A DNA stretch of 64,000 nucleotides from Pelagicoccus albus (GCF_014230145.1 NZ_JACHVC010000006.1:734112-798111), one strand, 5' to 3'; counted from the first letter of the stretch, positions 55,927-62,841 are shown. The notes: generated by a model from the sequence alone, not told the origin. Translations and numbers: made by a program.

Positions 55927-56226
55927 TTCTTTTAGCTTTTGTTCGAGTCGGCTGGGATTTCGCGAAAACGGCTCTACTACATCGATGAAGACCTTGTCCT
56001 CTTGAACTATGTAGTAGACCCCGACGGGGAACTTGCGAACAAAGAGTCTACGGTATTCGTGACGAATGATCCTTGCGGCAGTGGGGAAACGCTTCAGTGA
56101 TTCGAGGGAAGCATCTAGACACAGGAGGAAGTAATTCCCGAGTCCCTTTTCCTTCTTTTCGTACCAACGTACGATTTCTCGGATGTCTGATTGAGCTTCG
56201 TTTCGTACGATCAGCTCATATCTCAT
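55921..56226 (-). CDS. ParE/RelE-family toxin of a cassette TA pair
   Basis: This 101-residue protein has the RelE/ParE fold pattern: YELIVRNEAQSDIREIVRWY, GNYFLLCLDASLESLKRFP and YRRLFVRKFPVGVYYIVQED, ending FIDVVEPFSRNPSRL. ParE-type toxins poison gyrase and RelE-type ones cut mRNA; the residues here do not settle which. The gene overlaps its antitoxin by 4 bases, the antitoxin being first, and its stop lies inside attC 3. Such pairs are common in long integron arrays, where they oppose loss of cassettes. Confidence 0.88.
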   Translation of the reverse strand: MRYELIVRNEAQSDIREIVRWYEKKEKGLGNYFLLCLDASLESLKRFPTAARIIRHEYRRLFVRKFPVGVYYIVQEDKVFIDVVEPFSRNPSRLEQKLKEG

Positions 56227-56435
56227 AGCTCAGACTGGATCCTTTTCTTCACTTCGTCCCAAGGTAGGCCTTCTTCCGGATTGGCCTGAAATGCTTCGTA
56301 GCGACGATCCAGTAGCTCTTTTGTGTCCAGTGACAGCGGAAAATCGTCTTCTGTGTCAGCGATCTCATCCCATAGATCGTTGATCAATAGGATCTTTTCG
56401 GACTTGGACAACTTTCTGAGATTTTCGGCTAGCAT
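56223..56435 (-). CDS. Addiction-module antitoxin of the ParE/RelE pair
   Basis: This 70-residue protein with pattern LSKSEKILLINDLWDEIAD and a Leu/Lys/Glu-rich tail (PEEGLPWDEVKKRIQSEL) matches the putative addiction-module component family that pairs with ParE-like toxins. It would bind and block the toxin encoded by the overlapping gene. The start is an ATG at 56435, 48 bases past attC 4, leaving room for a promoter. Confidence 0.85.
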   Translation of the reverse strand: MLAENLRKLSKSEKILLINDLWDEIADTEDDFPLSLDTKELLDRRYEAFQANPEEGLPWDEVKKRIQSEL

Positions 56436-56483
56436 GGGCCTGAAACTAGAGTCTACGTGCGAAAGTTCAATCTCTTCTTTTCT

Positions 56484-56546
56484 GGCTAACGATGATGTTC
56501 CTGAAACCGATGATCCTCCGGTATTCAGGAATCTTCTTTGTTAGGT
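56484..56546 (-). repeat. attC 4 (atypical, 63 bp)
   Basis: Ends are GGCTAAC and GTTAGGT, as in the other sites, but the inner part has a different palindrome (TTCCTGAA/TTCAGGAA) and none of the shared GCGCGGAGCGC-type centre. It closes the truncated HEPN gene. It may be an attC captured from another integron family. Confidence 0.65.
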
Positions 56547-56550
56547 TCTC

Positions 56551-56730
56551 CTAATCAATTCTTTCGAGCCTAGCCAATGCCTCTCCGATGATTCCGAATT
56601 CCCGTTCGAGTGCTAGCTGAAGCAATCGATTCTTCGAGAAGTCCTCGAAATCTCTTCCTTTGATGAAACCTGAAATCTCTTCACAGGAAAGAGAAATGTC
56701 CAAGAGAAGCTTCCTTGTGCTATGCGGCAT
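56551..56730 (-). pseudogene. Truncated HEPN (DUF86-like) toxin of a decayed MNT-HEPN pair
   Basis: A 59-residue frame starts MPHSTRKLLLDISLSCEEIS and continues FIKGRDFEDFSKNRLLQLAL, EREFGIIGEALARLERID, then stops. The start resembles DUF86-type HEPN proteins (about 110 residues), but the second half, with the catalytic Arg-x4-6-His motif, is missing and attC 4 begins within 5 bases of the stop. It overlaps the end of the MNT gene by 11 bases, as in intact pairs. As it lacks the catalytic motif it cannot be an active RNase. Confidence 0.65.
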
Positions 56731-57022
56731 AGACGAGTCTCTTGCTTCTCTCGACTTCTTCTTTGAACACTTCGTTTCTGAATCCTGTGTTCGTGAGTAG
56801 ATCGACTGGTCGCTCGAGAATCGCCTCGAGCTCTTCCTTCAGCCCCATGAACTGCTCGAAAGCTCCTTCGTAGCCAGTCCGTTCGAAATCGACGATGAAA
56901 TCGATGTCGCTGAGCTCGTGATTCGAGCCGTCAGCGTAGGATCCAAAGATATGCAAGCTTTAGATTTTGAAACGCTTACAGGCTCCTGAAATCGCATCTT
57001 GGTTCTTTCGAATCGGGTTCAT
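56720..57022 (-). pseudogene. MNT-type nucleotidyltransferase antitoxin with an in-frame stop
   Basis: The frame from the ATG at 57022 reads MNPIRKNQDAISGACKRFKI, then TAA at 56960-56962, then SLHIFGSYADGSNHELSDID and onward to 56720. The GSYADGSNHELSDIDFIVDF block is the MNT nucleotidyltransferase core (Gly-Ser and Asp-x-Asp), with the normal N-terminal helix just upstream of the stop. The stop sits between the helix and the first strand. Either the gene is dead, or a TTG at 56956 restarts translation without the helix. It precedes and overlaps the HEPN remnant. Confidence 0.7.
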
Positions 57023-57077
57023 TGTGGAGTGATGGTGGTAATTTTCCCTAGAAGGTCAAACCGTCGATTTTTTCTTT

Positions 57078-57150
57078 GGTGAACGTGAAGTCCATACGCG
57101 TAGGTCATCGCGGAGCGATGGCCGGAATTGTATGGGACGACTGGTTCATC
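57078..57150 (-). repeat. attC 5 (short class)
   Basis: This 73-bp site has ends GGTGAAC and GTTCATC and the centre TCATCGCGGAGCGATGG. It closes the VapBC cassette. Confidence 0.88.
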
Positions 57151-57562
57151 CCTTTTTCATTCTTGGTTGGATGATTTCTATGGGGATGTGCTTTTGATAC
57201 AAAAGATAGTCCTTGTCTTTCGACAGGATCGGAGTGCTCCAATGGACGGAGCATGCGGAAATTATGAAGTCAGTGTTGGATCCTTGGATTCCTTTGCTTC
57301 TGCAGAGGTTGAAAAACCTTGCTGCTAAGACGTATACCTCGGATGGAATCGATCTGTCCGGAAAAGCCGCCAATCTCTCTGAAAACGAATCGAAAATATG
57401 GCTCTCCCTTATTCCGGATAAGACTTCCATTCGGATGGGGCCGATCATCTCGATGCGTCCTTCCTGGATAAGATCGATCAATTCATCCACGTAAGCGGAT
57501 TTCTTTCCTTTCTTTCTTCTGAGAGCTTCAGACCAAACGTCGGTATCTACGATAACCTTCAC
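57146..57562 (-). CDS. VapC-type PIN-domain toxin
   Basis: This 138-residue protein has the acidic residues of the PIN RNase fold: VIVDTDVWSEAL near residue 3, IGPIRMEVLSGI near 41, GSNTDFIISACSVHW near 97 and LSKDKDYLL near 115. It would cut RNA when free of its antitoxin. The four acids appear intact. The start overlaps the antitoxin stop by 4 bases and its stop lies inside attC 5. Confidence 0.88.
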   Translation of the reverse strand: MKVIVDTDVWSEALRRKKGKKSAYVDELIDLIQEGRIEMIGPIRMEVLSGIRESHIFDSFSERLAAFPDRSIPSEVYVLAARFFNLCRSKGIQGSNTDFIISACSVHWSTPILSKDKDYLLYQKHIPIEIIQPRMKKG

Positions 57563-57759
57563 TTAACTTTTCTTTGCTTCTTGTAGTCGTAGTCTGGGTC
57601 CATGTCCACCGTTCCGAAAAAATCGAGGATCTTAAGTTGTTCTCTCCGTTGGACATACTCAGAAAGCGCCTGATTCACGGCTTCTTTCTTGGTTCTCATC
57701 CCGCCAAGTCTCATGGCTTTCGAGAGAAGTGTTTCATTGAGTTCGATGTTTGTTGCCAT
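57559..57759 (-). CDS. VapB-type antitoxin
   Basis: I start at the ATG at 57759 (MATNIELNETLLSKAMRLGG; 66 residues); the 57777 start is in the upstream palindrome. The protein matches the VapB pattern of a ribbon-helix-helix start (IELNETLLSKAM) followed by RTKKEAVNQALSEYVQRR and a short toxin-binding tail. It probably represses its own operon. It is the first gene of the pair. Confidence 0.85.
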   Translation of the reverse strand: MATNIELNETLLSKAMRLGGMRTKKEAVNQALSEYVQRREQLKILDFFGTVDMDPDYDYKKQRKVK

Positions 57760-57776
57760 GTGCGAAATCTCGCACA
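57759..57776. promoter_or_regulatory. Palindrome over the vapB start (candidate autoregulation operator)
   Basis: TGTGCGA-AATC-TCGCACA is a perfect 7-bp inverted repeat with a 4-base spacer that ends in the vapB start codon. A ribbon-helix-helix antitoxin would be expected to bind such a site. A minus-strand TTGACT at about 57788-57793 could be a -35 box. Confidence 0.5.
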
Positions 57777-57800
57777 AGAAGCGGTGGAGTCAATTTCTTT

Positions 57801-57867
57801 GGTGAACGCTGAGGTGTCACGCGGAGGGGGCGCAGCCCCCGGAGTTGTGACGACCGACTTGTTCTGC
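57801..57867 (-). repeat. attC 6 (short class)
   Basis: This 67-bp site has ends GGTGAAC and GTTCTGC. Its centre is GGAGGGGGCGCAGCCCCCGG, so the palindrome is kept while the bases differ. It closes the 126-residue cassette. Confidence 0.85.
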
Positions 57868-58197
57868 CTTCGTTTTGTAGTAGTAGGGAGGGTTCGGATT
57901 CTCGAATTGTACGCCTTCGTCGAAAGCATCTGAGATTTTGTTCGGTAAATACTTTCCCATAATCTCAAGATAGCAGCGATTCATCGCCGCAAAAGCTCCA
58001 GAATCTTTGGATCCCAAGAATTTCGATACATCTTCAATTGATTCGTAATGTAGAGGTTGGTGAAAGAAGCGATTCAACTCACCAATCGTTTGATGCAGAT
58101 ACATGAAATCTCTCAGGCTCATTTCGATCTTCTCACTCGGATCGATTGTGTCCAAACCGTATTCAATCTGCTCTTCGACTGTGGTGTATTTATTCAT
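57817..58197 (-). CDS. Cassette gene: hypothetical soluble protein
   Basis: I start at the ATG at 58197 (MNKYTTVEEQIEYGLDTIDP; 126 residues), 10 bases past attC 7; the longer frame to 58263 would translate the attC. The protein is acidic and helical (EKIEMSLRDFMYLHQTIGEL), with no signal or membrane segment. No family is recognised. The stop lies in attC 6. Confidence 0.68.
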   Translation of the reverse strand: MNKYTTVEEQIEYGLDTIDPSEKIEMSLRDFMYLHQTIGELNRFFHQPLHYESIEDVSKFLGSKDSGAFAAMNRCYLEIMGKYLPNKISDAFDEGVQFENPNPPYYYKTKAEQVGRHNSGGCAPSA

Positions 58198-58207
58198 CCT
58201 TATTTTT

Positions 58208-58275
58208 GCAGAACGCCGAGTGCATACGATGGAGGAGGCGCAGCCTCCGGAATTGTATGCCACGACTTGTTCTGC
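58208..58275 (-). repeat. attC 7 (short class)
   Basis: This 68-bp site has ends GCAGAAC and GTTCTGC and the hairpin GGAGGAGGCGCAGCCTCCGG. It closes the 193-residue cassette. Confidence 0.85.
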
Positions 58276-58282
58276 TTAGTTT

Positions 58283-58864
58283 CTAAGGTAGTTTCGGCTT
58301 TGGTTTTAGTGAGAACTGTACCCAGTTGTTGAGGTGGTAAATCCTTCTGACGAAATGGGTAAGTTCCCAAAGGATGCCCATTATAACCATGAGGAAGAAC
58401 TCATAGTGAAAACTGTCTTTCTTAATTATATCTAGATCTGTTGCCTTGGTGCGGTGAATCACCTGCCCGTATAAAAACAACTCAAAGGCGTTCCATTTCG
58501 TGTTCTCTCTGTTTGGTAATGCGACCCTTGTTCTCTCCTTTTTGAATTTTTCGAACTCTTTTCGTGCTTTCTTCAGGTGGTATTTCCAAAAACCGCTAGC
58601 TCCTAGTTTGTGGTAAATGTTCGGCATTCTATGAATCGTCCAATCGTCATCGTTAAGAAAGAAACCGCGTATTTGTCCGGTGTAACCCGCTATTATTGCT
58701 TCGGCCGGGTGAACGGCTTTGATGGTAGAGACTTTTCCAGGGGCTGACCAAGTCGTCGATAGCTGCAAATCTCGTGAGCGTCGAAATCGTATGAAGGGAT
58801 GGTATTCGAGATGTTCGGCGGTATCTTGATAAAGGAGTAGAGATTCTAGGGGAGATGGAGGCAT
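58283..58864 (-). CDS. Cassette gene: hypothetical protein, 193 residues
   Basis: This is a basic protein with PFIRFRRSRDLQLS near the start, a middle helical stretch (KKARKEFEKFKKERTRVAL) and a hydrophobic part (FFLMVIMGILWELTHFV, about 152-170). I do not recognise a family; the ATG at 58864 lies 13 bases past attC 8, as for real cassette genes. The stop is 7 bases before attC 7. Confidence 0.65.
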   Translation of the reverse strand: MPPSPLESLLLYQDTAEHLEYHPFIRFRRSRDLQLSTTWSAPGKVSTIKAVHPAEAIIAGYTGQIRGFFLNDDDWTIHRMPNIYHKLGASGFWKYHLKKARKEFEKFKKERTRVALPNRENTKWNAFELFLYGQVIHRTKATDLDIIKKDSFHYEFFLMVIMGILWELTHFVRRIYHLNNWVQFSLKPKPKLP

Positions 58865-58877
58865 TTGTTTTTTTTTT

Positions 58878-58950
58878 GCAGAACGTGAAAGCCATACGCG
58901 GAGGTCATCGCGGAGCGATGGCCGGAGTTGTATGGGCTGCCTGGTTCGAC
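58878..58950 (-). repeat. attC 8 (short class)
   Basis: This 73-bp site has ends GCAGAAC and GTTCGAC and the centre TCATCGCGGAGCGATGG. It closes the secreted 145-residue cassette. Confidence 0.88.
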
Positions 58951-59342
58951 TCTTTCTTAAATACTATTTTTTCGGTACGAATTTTGTCTTTTTCTGTGAC
59001 TTTGGCGAAAACAACAAATCGATCTTTTCCTTTTCTTTTGAATTCGAACTCGAGTGGCCACGGGAGTTCATCTACAGATCTGAAGTTAGCTCTTCCTGAT
59101 TCATTCGTGACTATCTTTCCTTTTATCTCTCTTCCCCACGTTTCAACTTCGCCATCCTCTTCGATGATACATGAAAACATTGTGAGGTATGCGATGAAGT
59201 TGTCGTCACGAACCGATACTTCTAGCCAAGTGTTGAAGCCGACCATATCATCGGTCGTGTAGGTTCCTTCTGCGAGATACGGCTCTTCGGCAGCGGTCAA
59301 GGAAACCGCTAGGAGAGAACAGACTGCGAAGATGATTTTCAT
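58905..59342 (-). CDS. Cassette gene: secreted hypothetical protein
   Basis: I start at the ATG at 59342 (MKIIFAVCSLLAVSLTAAEE; 145 residues), 6 bases after attC 9, because it opens a clear signal peptide cleaved after TAA-like residues near 18. The mature protein is beta-rich and acidic (YLAEGTYTTDDMVGFNTW). The last residues come from attC 8. No family is recognised. Confidence 0.7.
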   Translation of the reverse strand: MKIIFAVCSLLAVSLTAAEEPYLAEGTYTTDDMVGFNTWLEVSVRDDNFIAYLTMFSCIIEEDGEVETWGREIKGKIVTNESGRANFRSVDELPWPLEFEFKRKGKDRFVVFAKVTEKDKIRTEKIVFKKESNQAAHTTPAIAPR

Positions 59343-59348
59343 TTTTTC

Positions 59349-59473
59349 GTCGAACGCCAAGACCATACGACGAGGCCTAGGCTTGGCCTCCATGTCTGAG
59401 GTCGTCGATTTCTAAAGGTTCGTTGTGAAAGGGGCGGGCGTTTGCCGAAGTTGTATGCGTCGCCTTGTTGGCA
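59349..59473 (-). repeat. attC 9 (long class)
   Basis: This 125-bp site has ends GTCGAAC and GTTGGCA, with the shared inner segment GGGGCGGGCGTTTGCCG. It closes the 92-residue membrane-protein cassette. Confidence 0.82.
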
Positions 59474-59483
59474 TTTTCTTTCA

Positions 59484-59762
59484 TTAGATTGATACCCAAA
59501 GTAATAAGCATAAAAGGAGTCCAATGGAGTTCAGTGCTGGGTAAATGCCCTTGGTCTTTCGACTAGTGATGAAATACAATAAAATCGAACATATCGAAAC
59601 AGGAATGTAGGCGAGGTATGAATACAGGAATACTTTAGAAAGTGACGTTCTAGCAGGTTCGTTCAGGTGGATGAAAAGCATGATCCCCACGATTATTGCG
59701 GTGGTGGAGAATAGTGTGGTTCCAATCCAGAAATCTGAAGAAGCTACTTTGTCTTTGGTCAT
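59484..59762 (-). CDS. Cassette gene: small membrane protein
   Basis: I start at the ATG at 59762 (MTKDKVASSDFWIGTTLFST; 92 residues), 8 bases past attC 10; the longer frame would read through attC 10 and part of the next cassette. Membrane segments: about 12-30 (TTLFSTTAIIVGIMLFIH), 42-60 (VFLYSYLAYIPVSICSILL) and 72-90. No family is recognised. Confidence 0.7.
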   Translation of the reverse strand: MTKDKVASSDFWIGTTLFSTTAIIVGIMLFIHLNEPARTSLSKVFLYSYLAYIPVSICSILLYFITSRKTKGIYPALNSIGLLLCLLLWVSI

Positions 59763-59770
59763 TTTCTTTC

Positions 59771-59895
59771 TGCCAACGCAGAGGCCATGCATGGAGGCCT
59801 CAGTTGAGGTTTTACTTAAATTAGGGGTTGATTTGTCTCTGGTGGGATTGAAAGGGCGGGCGTTTGCCGGAATTGAATGGGCCGACTTGTTAGCC
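59771..59895 (-). repeat. attC 10 (long class)
   Basis: This 125-bp site has ends TGCCAAC and GTTAGCC and an inner part shared with attC 11 and 18 (TTAAATTAGGGGTTGATTTG, then GGGCGGGCGTTTGCCGG). It closes the first copy of the triplicated cassette. Confidence 0.88.
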
Positions 59896-60078
59896 TCTTG
59901 TAGGTAGTCTCCAAAGCCTCCATACACAAGTTGGTTTAGTTGGAATGCTTCGGGCCTTGTAGATTGAACGTAAGGTTAGGGTTCTTCGCCTGAAACCGAA
60001 GCTTGAAATGGCTAGGTCAAGAAGTTCTACCGTCTGTTCGGGGTGCTGCATCCTTCGATTAAGTAGACCAATTTCCAT
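59890..60078 (-). CDS. Triplicated cassette, copy A: possible 62-residue protein
   Basis: The frame MEIGLLNRRMQHPEQTVELL runs 62 residues to a stop at the attC 10 border, starting 13 bases past attC 11. It is Arg/Trp-rich at the end (CVWRLWRLPTRG) and fits no family I know. Two other minus-strand frames also look protein-like here: one ending LQGPKHSN and one reading EAFQLNQLVYGGFGDYLQEA, which is interrupted by a stop in this copy. So the frame may be wrong, or the gene decayed. Confidence 0.35.
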   Translation of the reverse strand: MEIGLLNRRMQHPEQTVELLDLAISSFGFRRRTLTLRSIYKARSIPTKPTCVWRLWRLPTRG

Positions 60079-60090
60079 AATTATATTTTC

Positions 60091-60215
60091 GGCTAACGCA
60101 GAGGCCATGCATGGAGGCCTCAGTTGGGGTTTAGCTTAAATTAGGGGTTGATTTGTCTCTGGTCGGATTGAAAGGGCGGGCGTTTGCCGGAATTGAATGG
60201 GCCGACTTGTTAGCC
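60091..60215 (-). repeat. attC 11 (long class)
   Basis: This 125-bp site has ends GGCTAAC and GTTAGCC and is nearly identical to attC 10 and attC 18. It closes copy B of the triplicated cassette. Confidence 0.88.
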
Positions 60216-60398
60216 TCTCGTACGTAGTCTCCAAAGCTTCCATACACAAGTTGGTTTAGTTGGAATGCTTCGGACCTTGTAGCCTGAAAGTAAGGTTTGG
60301 GTTCTTCGCGTGAGCCCGAAGCAGGAAATGACTAAGTCAAGAAGTTCTACCGTCTGTTCGGGATGCTGCTTCCTTCGGTTCGGTAAACCAATCTTCAT
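60210..60398 (-). CDS. Triplicated cassette, copy B: possible 62-residue protein
   Basis: This copy differs from copy A at many positions (start MKIGLPNRRKQHPEQTVELL) yet keeps length, start and stop. In this copy the alternative frame is open further and reads REEPKPYFQATRSEAFQLNQ followed by LVYGSFGDYVREAN, which looks like a genuine protein segment; copy A has TAA where this has AAA. The true coding frame is therefore unsettled. Confidence 0.35.
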   Translation of the reverse strand: MKIGLPNRRKQHPEQTVELLDLVISCFGLTRRTQTLLSGYKVRSIPTKPTCVWKLWRLRTRG

Positions 60399-60410
60399 AA
60401 TTATATTTTC

Positions 60411-60483
60411 GGCTAACGCGGAGGACATACGCGAGGATCAGCGCGGAGCGCTGACCGGAGTTGTATGGTCCGTCTGGTTAGAT
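60411..60483 (-). repeat. attC 12 (short class)
   Basis: This 73-bp site has ends GGCTAAC and GTTAGAT and the centre TCAGCGCGGAGCGCTGA. It closes the lipoprotein cassette. Confidence 0.9.
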
Positions 60484-61011
60484 TTCTTTATCTTTAATCC
60501 AATATTTCTTCTTCAGCTTTTCTTTCACGACAATAGCATCTTGAACCGATTTCTTCGGCGATCCTTCGTAATTGGTGCACTCCACGACTATCTCCATGTA
60601 TGGTGTTTTCGTGGTAACAGAATCTTCGCTCTCTACCCAAGGAGTCTGAGAATATGTAGTGCCGCTCGGCCCACTGTTTTGAATAGCCGCTGGTCTACCG
60701 GCACTGAACAACGCGTCGTCTTCAATATTCGTAGTCGTGTAGGTTGTTAGATTGCTCAGGTCCTTGATCTCGAAATGAGTAAAACCGTTCTCTAGTGCTA
60801 TTTCGGCAGCTTTTAGGCGAGCTAAGTCGAAGGCTTTCCTCCCCGAAGAATTCCTTTCGCCCCGATAGGTAACTCGATAGAACCCGCCACCTAAATCCAC
60901 ATGGCTGTAACCAAAAGGTTGCTCAGGAGAAATCGGAGAATAATACGACACTGTTTCGCAGGAGCTGAGTAGGGTGGCTGAAGCTATGGCAATTATGTGT
61001 AGTAGTTTCAT
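60478..61011 (-). CDS. Cassette gene: lipoprotein (CC0125/CC1285-like)
   Basis: This 177-residue protein has a lipoprotein signal (LHIIAIASATLLSSC, acylated Cys18). The conserved pattern GGGFYRVTYRGERNSSGRKA followed by LARLKAAEIALENGFTHFEI is like the CC0125/CC1285 family of small lipoproteins. The C-terminal part is Thr/Ser-rich with KTPYMEIVVECTNYEG. The function is unknown. The stop lies in attC 12 and the ATG is 4 bases past attC 13. An exported cassette product is notable. Confidence 0.75.
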   Translation of the reverse strand: MKLLHIIAIASATLLSSCETVSYYSPISPEQPFGYSHVDLGGGFYRVTYRGERNSSGRKAFDLARLKAAEIALENGFTHFEIKDLSNLTTYTTTNIEDDALFSAGRPAAIQNSGPSGTTYSQTPWVESEDSVTTKTPYMEIVVECTNYEGSPKKSVQDAIVVKEKLKKKYWIKDKEI

Positions 61012-61015
61012 TCTT

Positions 61016-61088
61016 ATCTAACGTCGAGGACATACGCGAGGATCAGCGCGGAGCGCTGACCGGAGTTGTATGGTCCGTCTGGTTAGAT
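61016..61088 (-). repeat. attC 13 (short class)
   Basis: This 73-bp site has ends ATCTAAC and GTTAGAT and a body almost identical to attC 12 and attC 15. It closes the 128-residue membrane-protein cassette. Confidence 0.9.
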
Positions 61089-61469
61089 ACTATTTTTTAT
61101 GATTATGAGGATAAGCGGAATCGCGATGGAAATGAAAAGCATCGTCTTGATCATAGTCTCCTTCGATTGATATTCTTTTTTTCTTATCGCGAGTTCCTGA
61201 CTTTCAAAAGACTCATCGTTTTTCAAAAATATTCGGGCTTCTTTTGTATTTGGTGGTCTGTAGATTATTTTCCATTCATCTGAGTGGTGAAACCCCATGT
61301 AGCGGATGAAGTCTTCCTCCACTCTCATGTGCATCAGGATCACCGGTGTCATCCCAATGCCACAAGCTAAGATAGCTATTTTATTGGGAGCATAGAAGGC
61401 AAACAAGACGCTGATTGGGAGAGCAGCGTACCAAACCAGTAAAAGTCTCTCATAGCTCATTTCCTTCAT
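61083..61469 (-). CDS. Cassette gene: membrane protein, 128 residues
   Basis: I start at the ATG at 61469 (MKEMSYERLLLVWYAALPIS), 5 bases past attC 14. Three membrane segments: about 9-27 (LLVWYAALPISVLFAFYA), 30-48 (IAILACGIGMTPVILMH) and 107-126 (TMLFISIAIPLILIIIK), with a hydrophilic domain between. No family is recognised. The stop lies in attC 13. Confidence 0.7.
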   Translation of the reverse strand: MKEMSYERLLLVWYAALPISVLFAFYAPNKIAILACGIGMTPVILMHMRVEEDFIRYMGFHHSDEWKIIYRPPNTKEARIFLKNDESFESQELAIRKKEYQSKETMIKTMLFISIAIPLILIIIKNSI

Positions 61470-61474
61470 TTTTG

Positions 61475-61600
61475 ATCTAACGTCAAATCCACACGATGGC
61501 GGCTTCGGTTGAGGTTCCAAGTCTGTTGAGGTTAGTATTCATGAGGTCGTTACGAAAGAGGCGAGCGTTTGCCGCCATTGTGTGCGATGCCTTGTTAGTC
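61475..61600 (-). repeat. attC 14 (long class)
   Basis: This 126-bp site has ends ATCTAAC and GTTAGTC and the inner segment AGGCGAGCGTTTGCCGCC. It closes the HEPN-like cassette. Confidence 0.82.
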
Positions 61601-62158
61601 TCGCATGTTTTGAATCTTTCTAATTGCTTCGCACCTGCCGCCCTTGAAGGAACACTCCCCAATAATCTTGTTTAAACATAGAGTCAGGGGGATCTTCCAG
61701 TTAGAATAGAATATCTTTTCCAGAGTCTCTGGGATTTCGATGATGTCGTTAACTTTCTTCTTCCAAGATTTTTTTTGGTTCGGGTCTAGGGACGCGAAAT
61801 GGCTCTCCAACTGAAAGTCGATGTGTTCCAGATTGTGAACAAGCTTGTTGCGTAACTCTGAATACCATCGAATGAAACTCCTCAGTCCAGAGTCGAGTAG
61901 CCCGAGGTCTTTTAAGAGTACGACTTTTCCAGATTCGCTATCGGATAAAGGCATCCTCTTAACGAACTTGGTCATTTCAGGTTCACCGATTCTTCGGATC
62001 AATAAATTGGTGACTGAAGCTTCTATTAAAGCGTGGGATTTTATAACAAATGACCAATCGTCTTCTTCCAGGAGTTTGATTAGAAAATCACCGTGCTGCT
62101 TCAATTCTGAACCAACTTCATTGTAGACTAGGTCAACGAATTCTTGATTTGCGGTCAT
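61595..62158 (-). CDS. Cassette gene: HEPN-like helical protein
   Basis: This 187-residue helical protein has IRWYSELRNKLVHNLEHID near residue 96, where Arg-Asn-x3-His fits the HEPN RNase motif. The upstream helices SFVIKSHALIEASVTNLLI are also HEPN-like. It may be a toxin or defence-related RNA-binding protein; no partner gene is in its cassette. The stop lies in attC 14 and the start 11 bases past attC 15. Confidence 0.6.
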   Translation of the reverse strand: MTANQEFVDLVYNEVGSELKQHGDFLIKLLEEDDWSFVIKSHALIEASVTNLLIRRIGEPEMTKFVKRMPLSDSESGKVVLLKDLGLLDSGLRSFIRWYSELRNKLVHNLEHIDFQLESHFASLDPNQKKSWKKKVNDIIEIPETLEKIFYSNWKIPLTLCLNKIIGECSFKGGRCEAIRKIQNMRD

Positions 62159-62169
62159 TCTTTTTTTTC

Positions 62170-62242
62170 GACTAACGTCGAGGACATACGCGAGGATCAG
62201 CGCGGAGCGCTGACCGCAGTTGTATGGTCCGTCTGGTTGGAC
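62170..62242 (-). repeat. attC 15 (short class)
   Basis: This 73-bp site has ends GACTAAC and GTTGGAC and a centre identical to attC 12. It closes the 159-residue membrane-protein cassette. Confidence 0.88.
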
Positions 62243-62272
62243 TTCTTCTTTTCTTTTGTGAATTGTGTCATT

Positions 62273-62752
62273 TTAGAATGGATGCTTCAATCTCTCCTTT
62301 GGGTCGTTTTTCTTCTTGTATCCATCTTCTCCCCAAATCATTGAGTCCATTTCTTGACCCTCGACGATTCCGTAGTAGGAGGCGATGAATCCGGTTGAGG
62401 CTACCGCAAGGAAGAATCCAACTAGAATGTAGTACTTGAAGTTCGGTACCCCAAACTGGAACAGGATAAAGATAGTAAAGACCGTCGGAACGATGAGAAT
62501 GAGAGCTGCGTAGTGAATGCAGAAATACAGATAAGCTTTCTTTCTGTTCTCTATGGAAAGCGTCGATTTTATGACTGAAAGCCGTTCCTTTCTTGGTTCG
62601 ACGAATCTTTTCTGGAAATCGTGGACAATGAGGAATGTGAATCCTCTGAAGATGAAGTAGAGAATGGACAAACCGTAGATCACGAAGAAGTCGAATCGTA
62701 CGTACTTCTTGTACTCATCGAGAAGGTATTCCTCTTCGTTTTGGTTAGTCAT
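62273..62752 (-). CDS. Cassette gene: membrane protein, 159 residues
   Basis: I start at the ATG at 62752 (MTNQNEEEYLLDEYKKYVRF), 8 bases past attC 16. Membrane segments: about 20-42 (FDFFVIYGLSILYFIFRG), 73-95 (LYFCIHYAALILIVPTVF) and 104-125 (KYYILVGFFLAVASTGFIA). No family is recognised. The stop is 30 bases before attC 15. Confidence 0.7.
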   Translation of the reverse strand: MTNQNEEEYLLDEYKKYVRFDFFVIYGLSILYFIFRGFTFLIVHDFQKRFVEPRKERLSVIKSTLSIENRKKAYLYFCIHYAALILIVPTVFTIFILFQFGVPNFKYYILVGFFLAVASTGFIASYYGIVEGQEMDSMIWGEDGYKKKNDPKERLKHPF

Positions 62753-62760
62753 TTTCTTTT

Positions 62761-62833
62761 GTCCAACGTCGAGTGCATACGCGGAGGCTAGCGCGGAGCG
62801 CTGGCCGGAGTTGTATGGCACGACTGGTTCGAA
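62761..62833 (-). repeat. attC 16 (short class)
   Basis: This 73-bp site has ends GTCCAAC and GTTCGAA and the centre CTAGCGCGGAGCGCTGG. It closes the secreted 158-residue cassette. Confidence 0.88.
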
Positions 62834-62841
62834 TATTCTAT

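Noticed and set aside
59484..59927. 147-codon version of the small membrane-protein cassette
   Set aside because: Its first 55 codons translate attC 10 and part of the next cassette; the ATG at 59762 is at the usual distance from the site.
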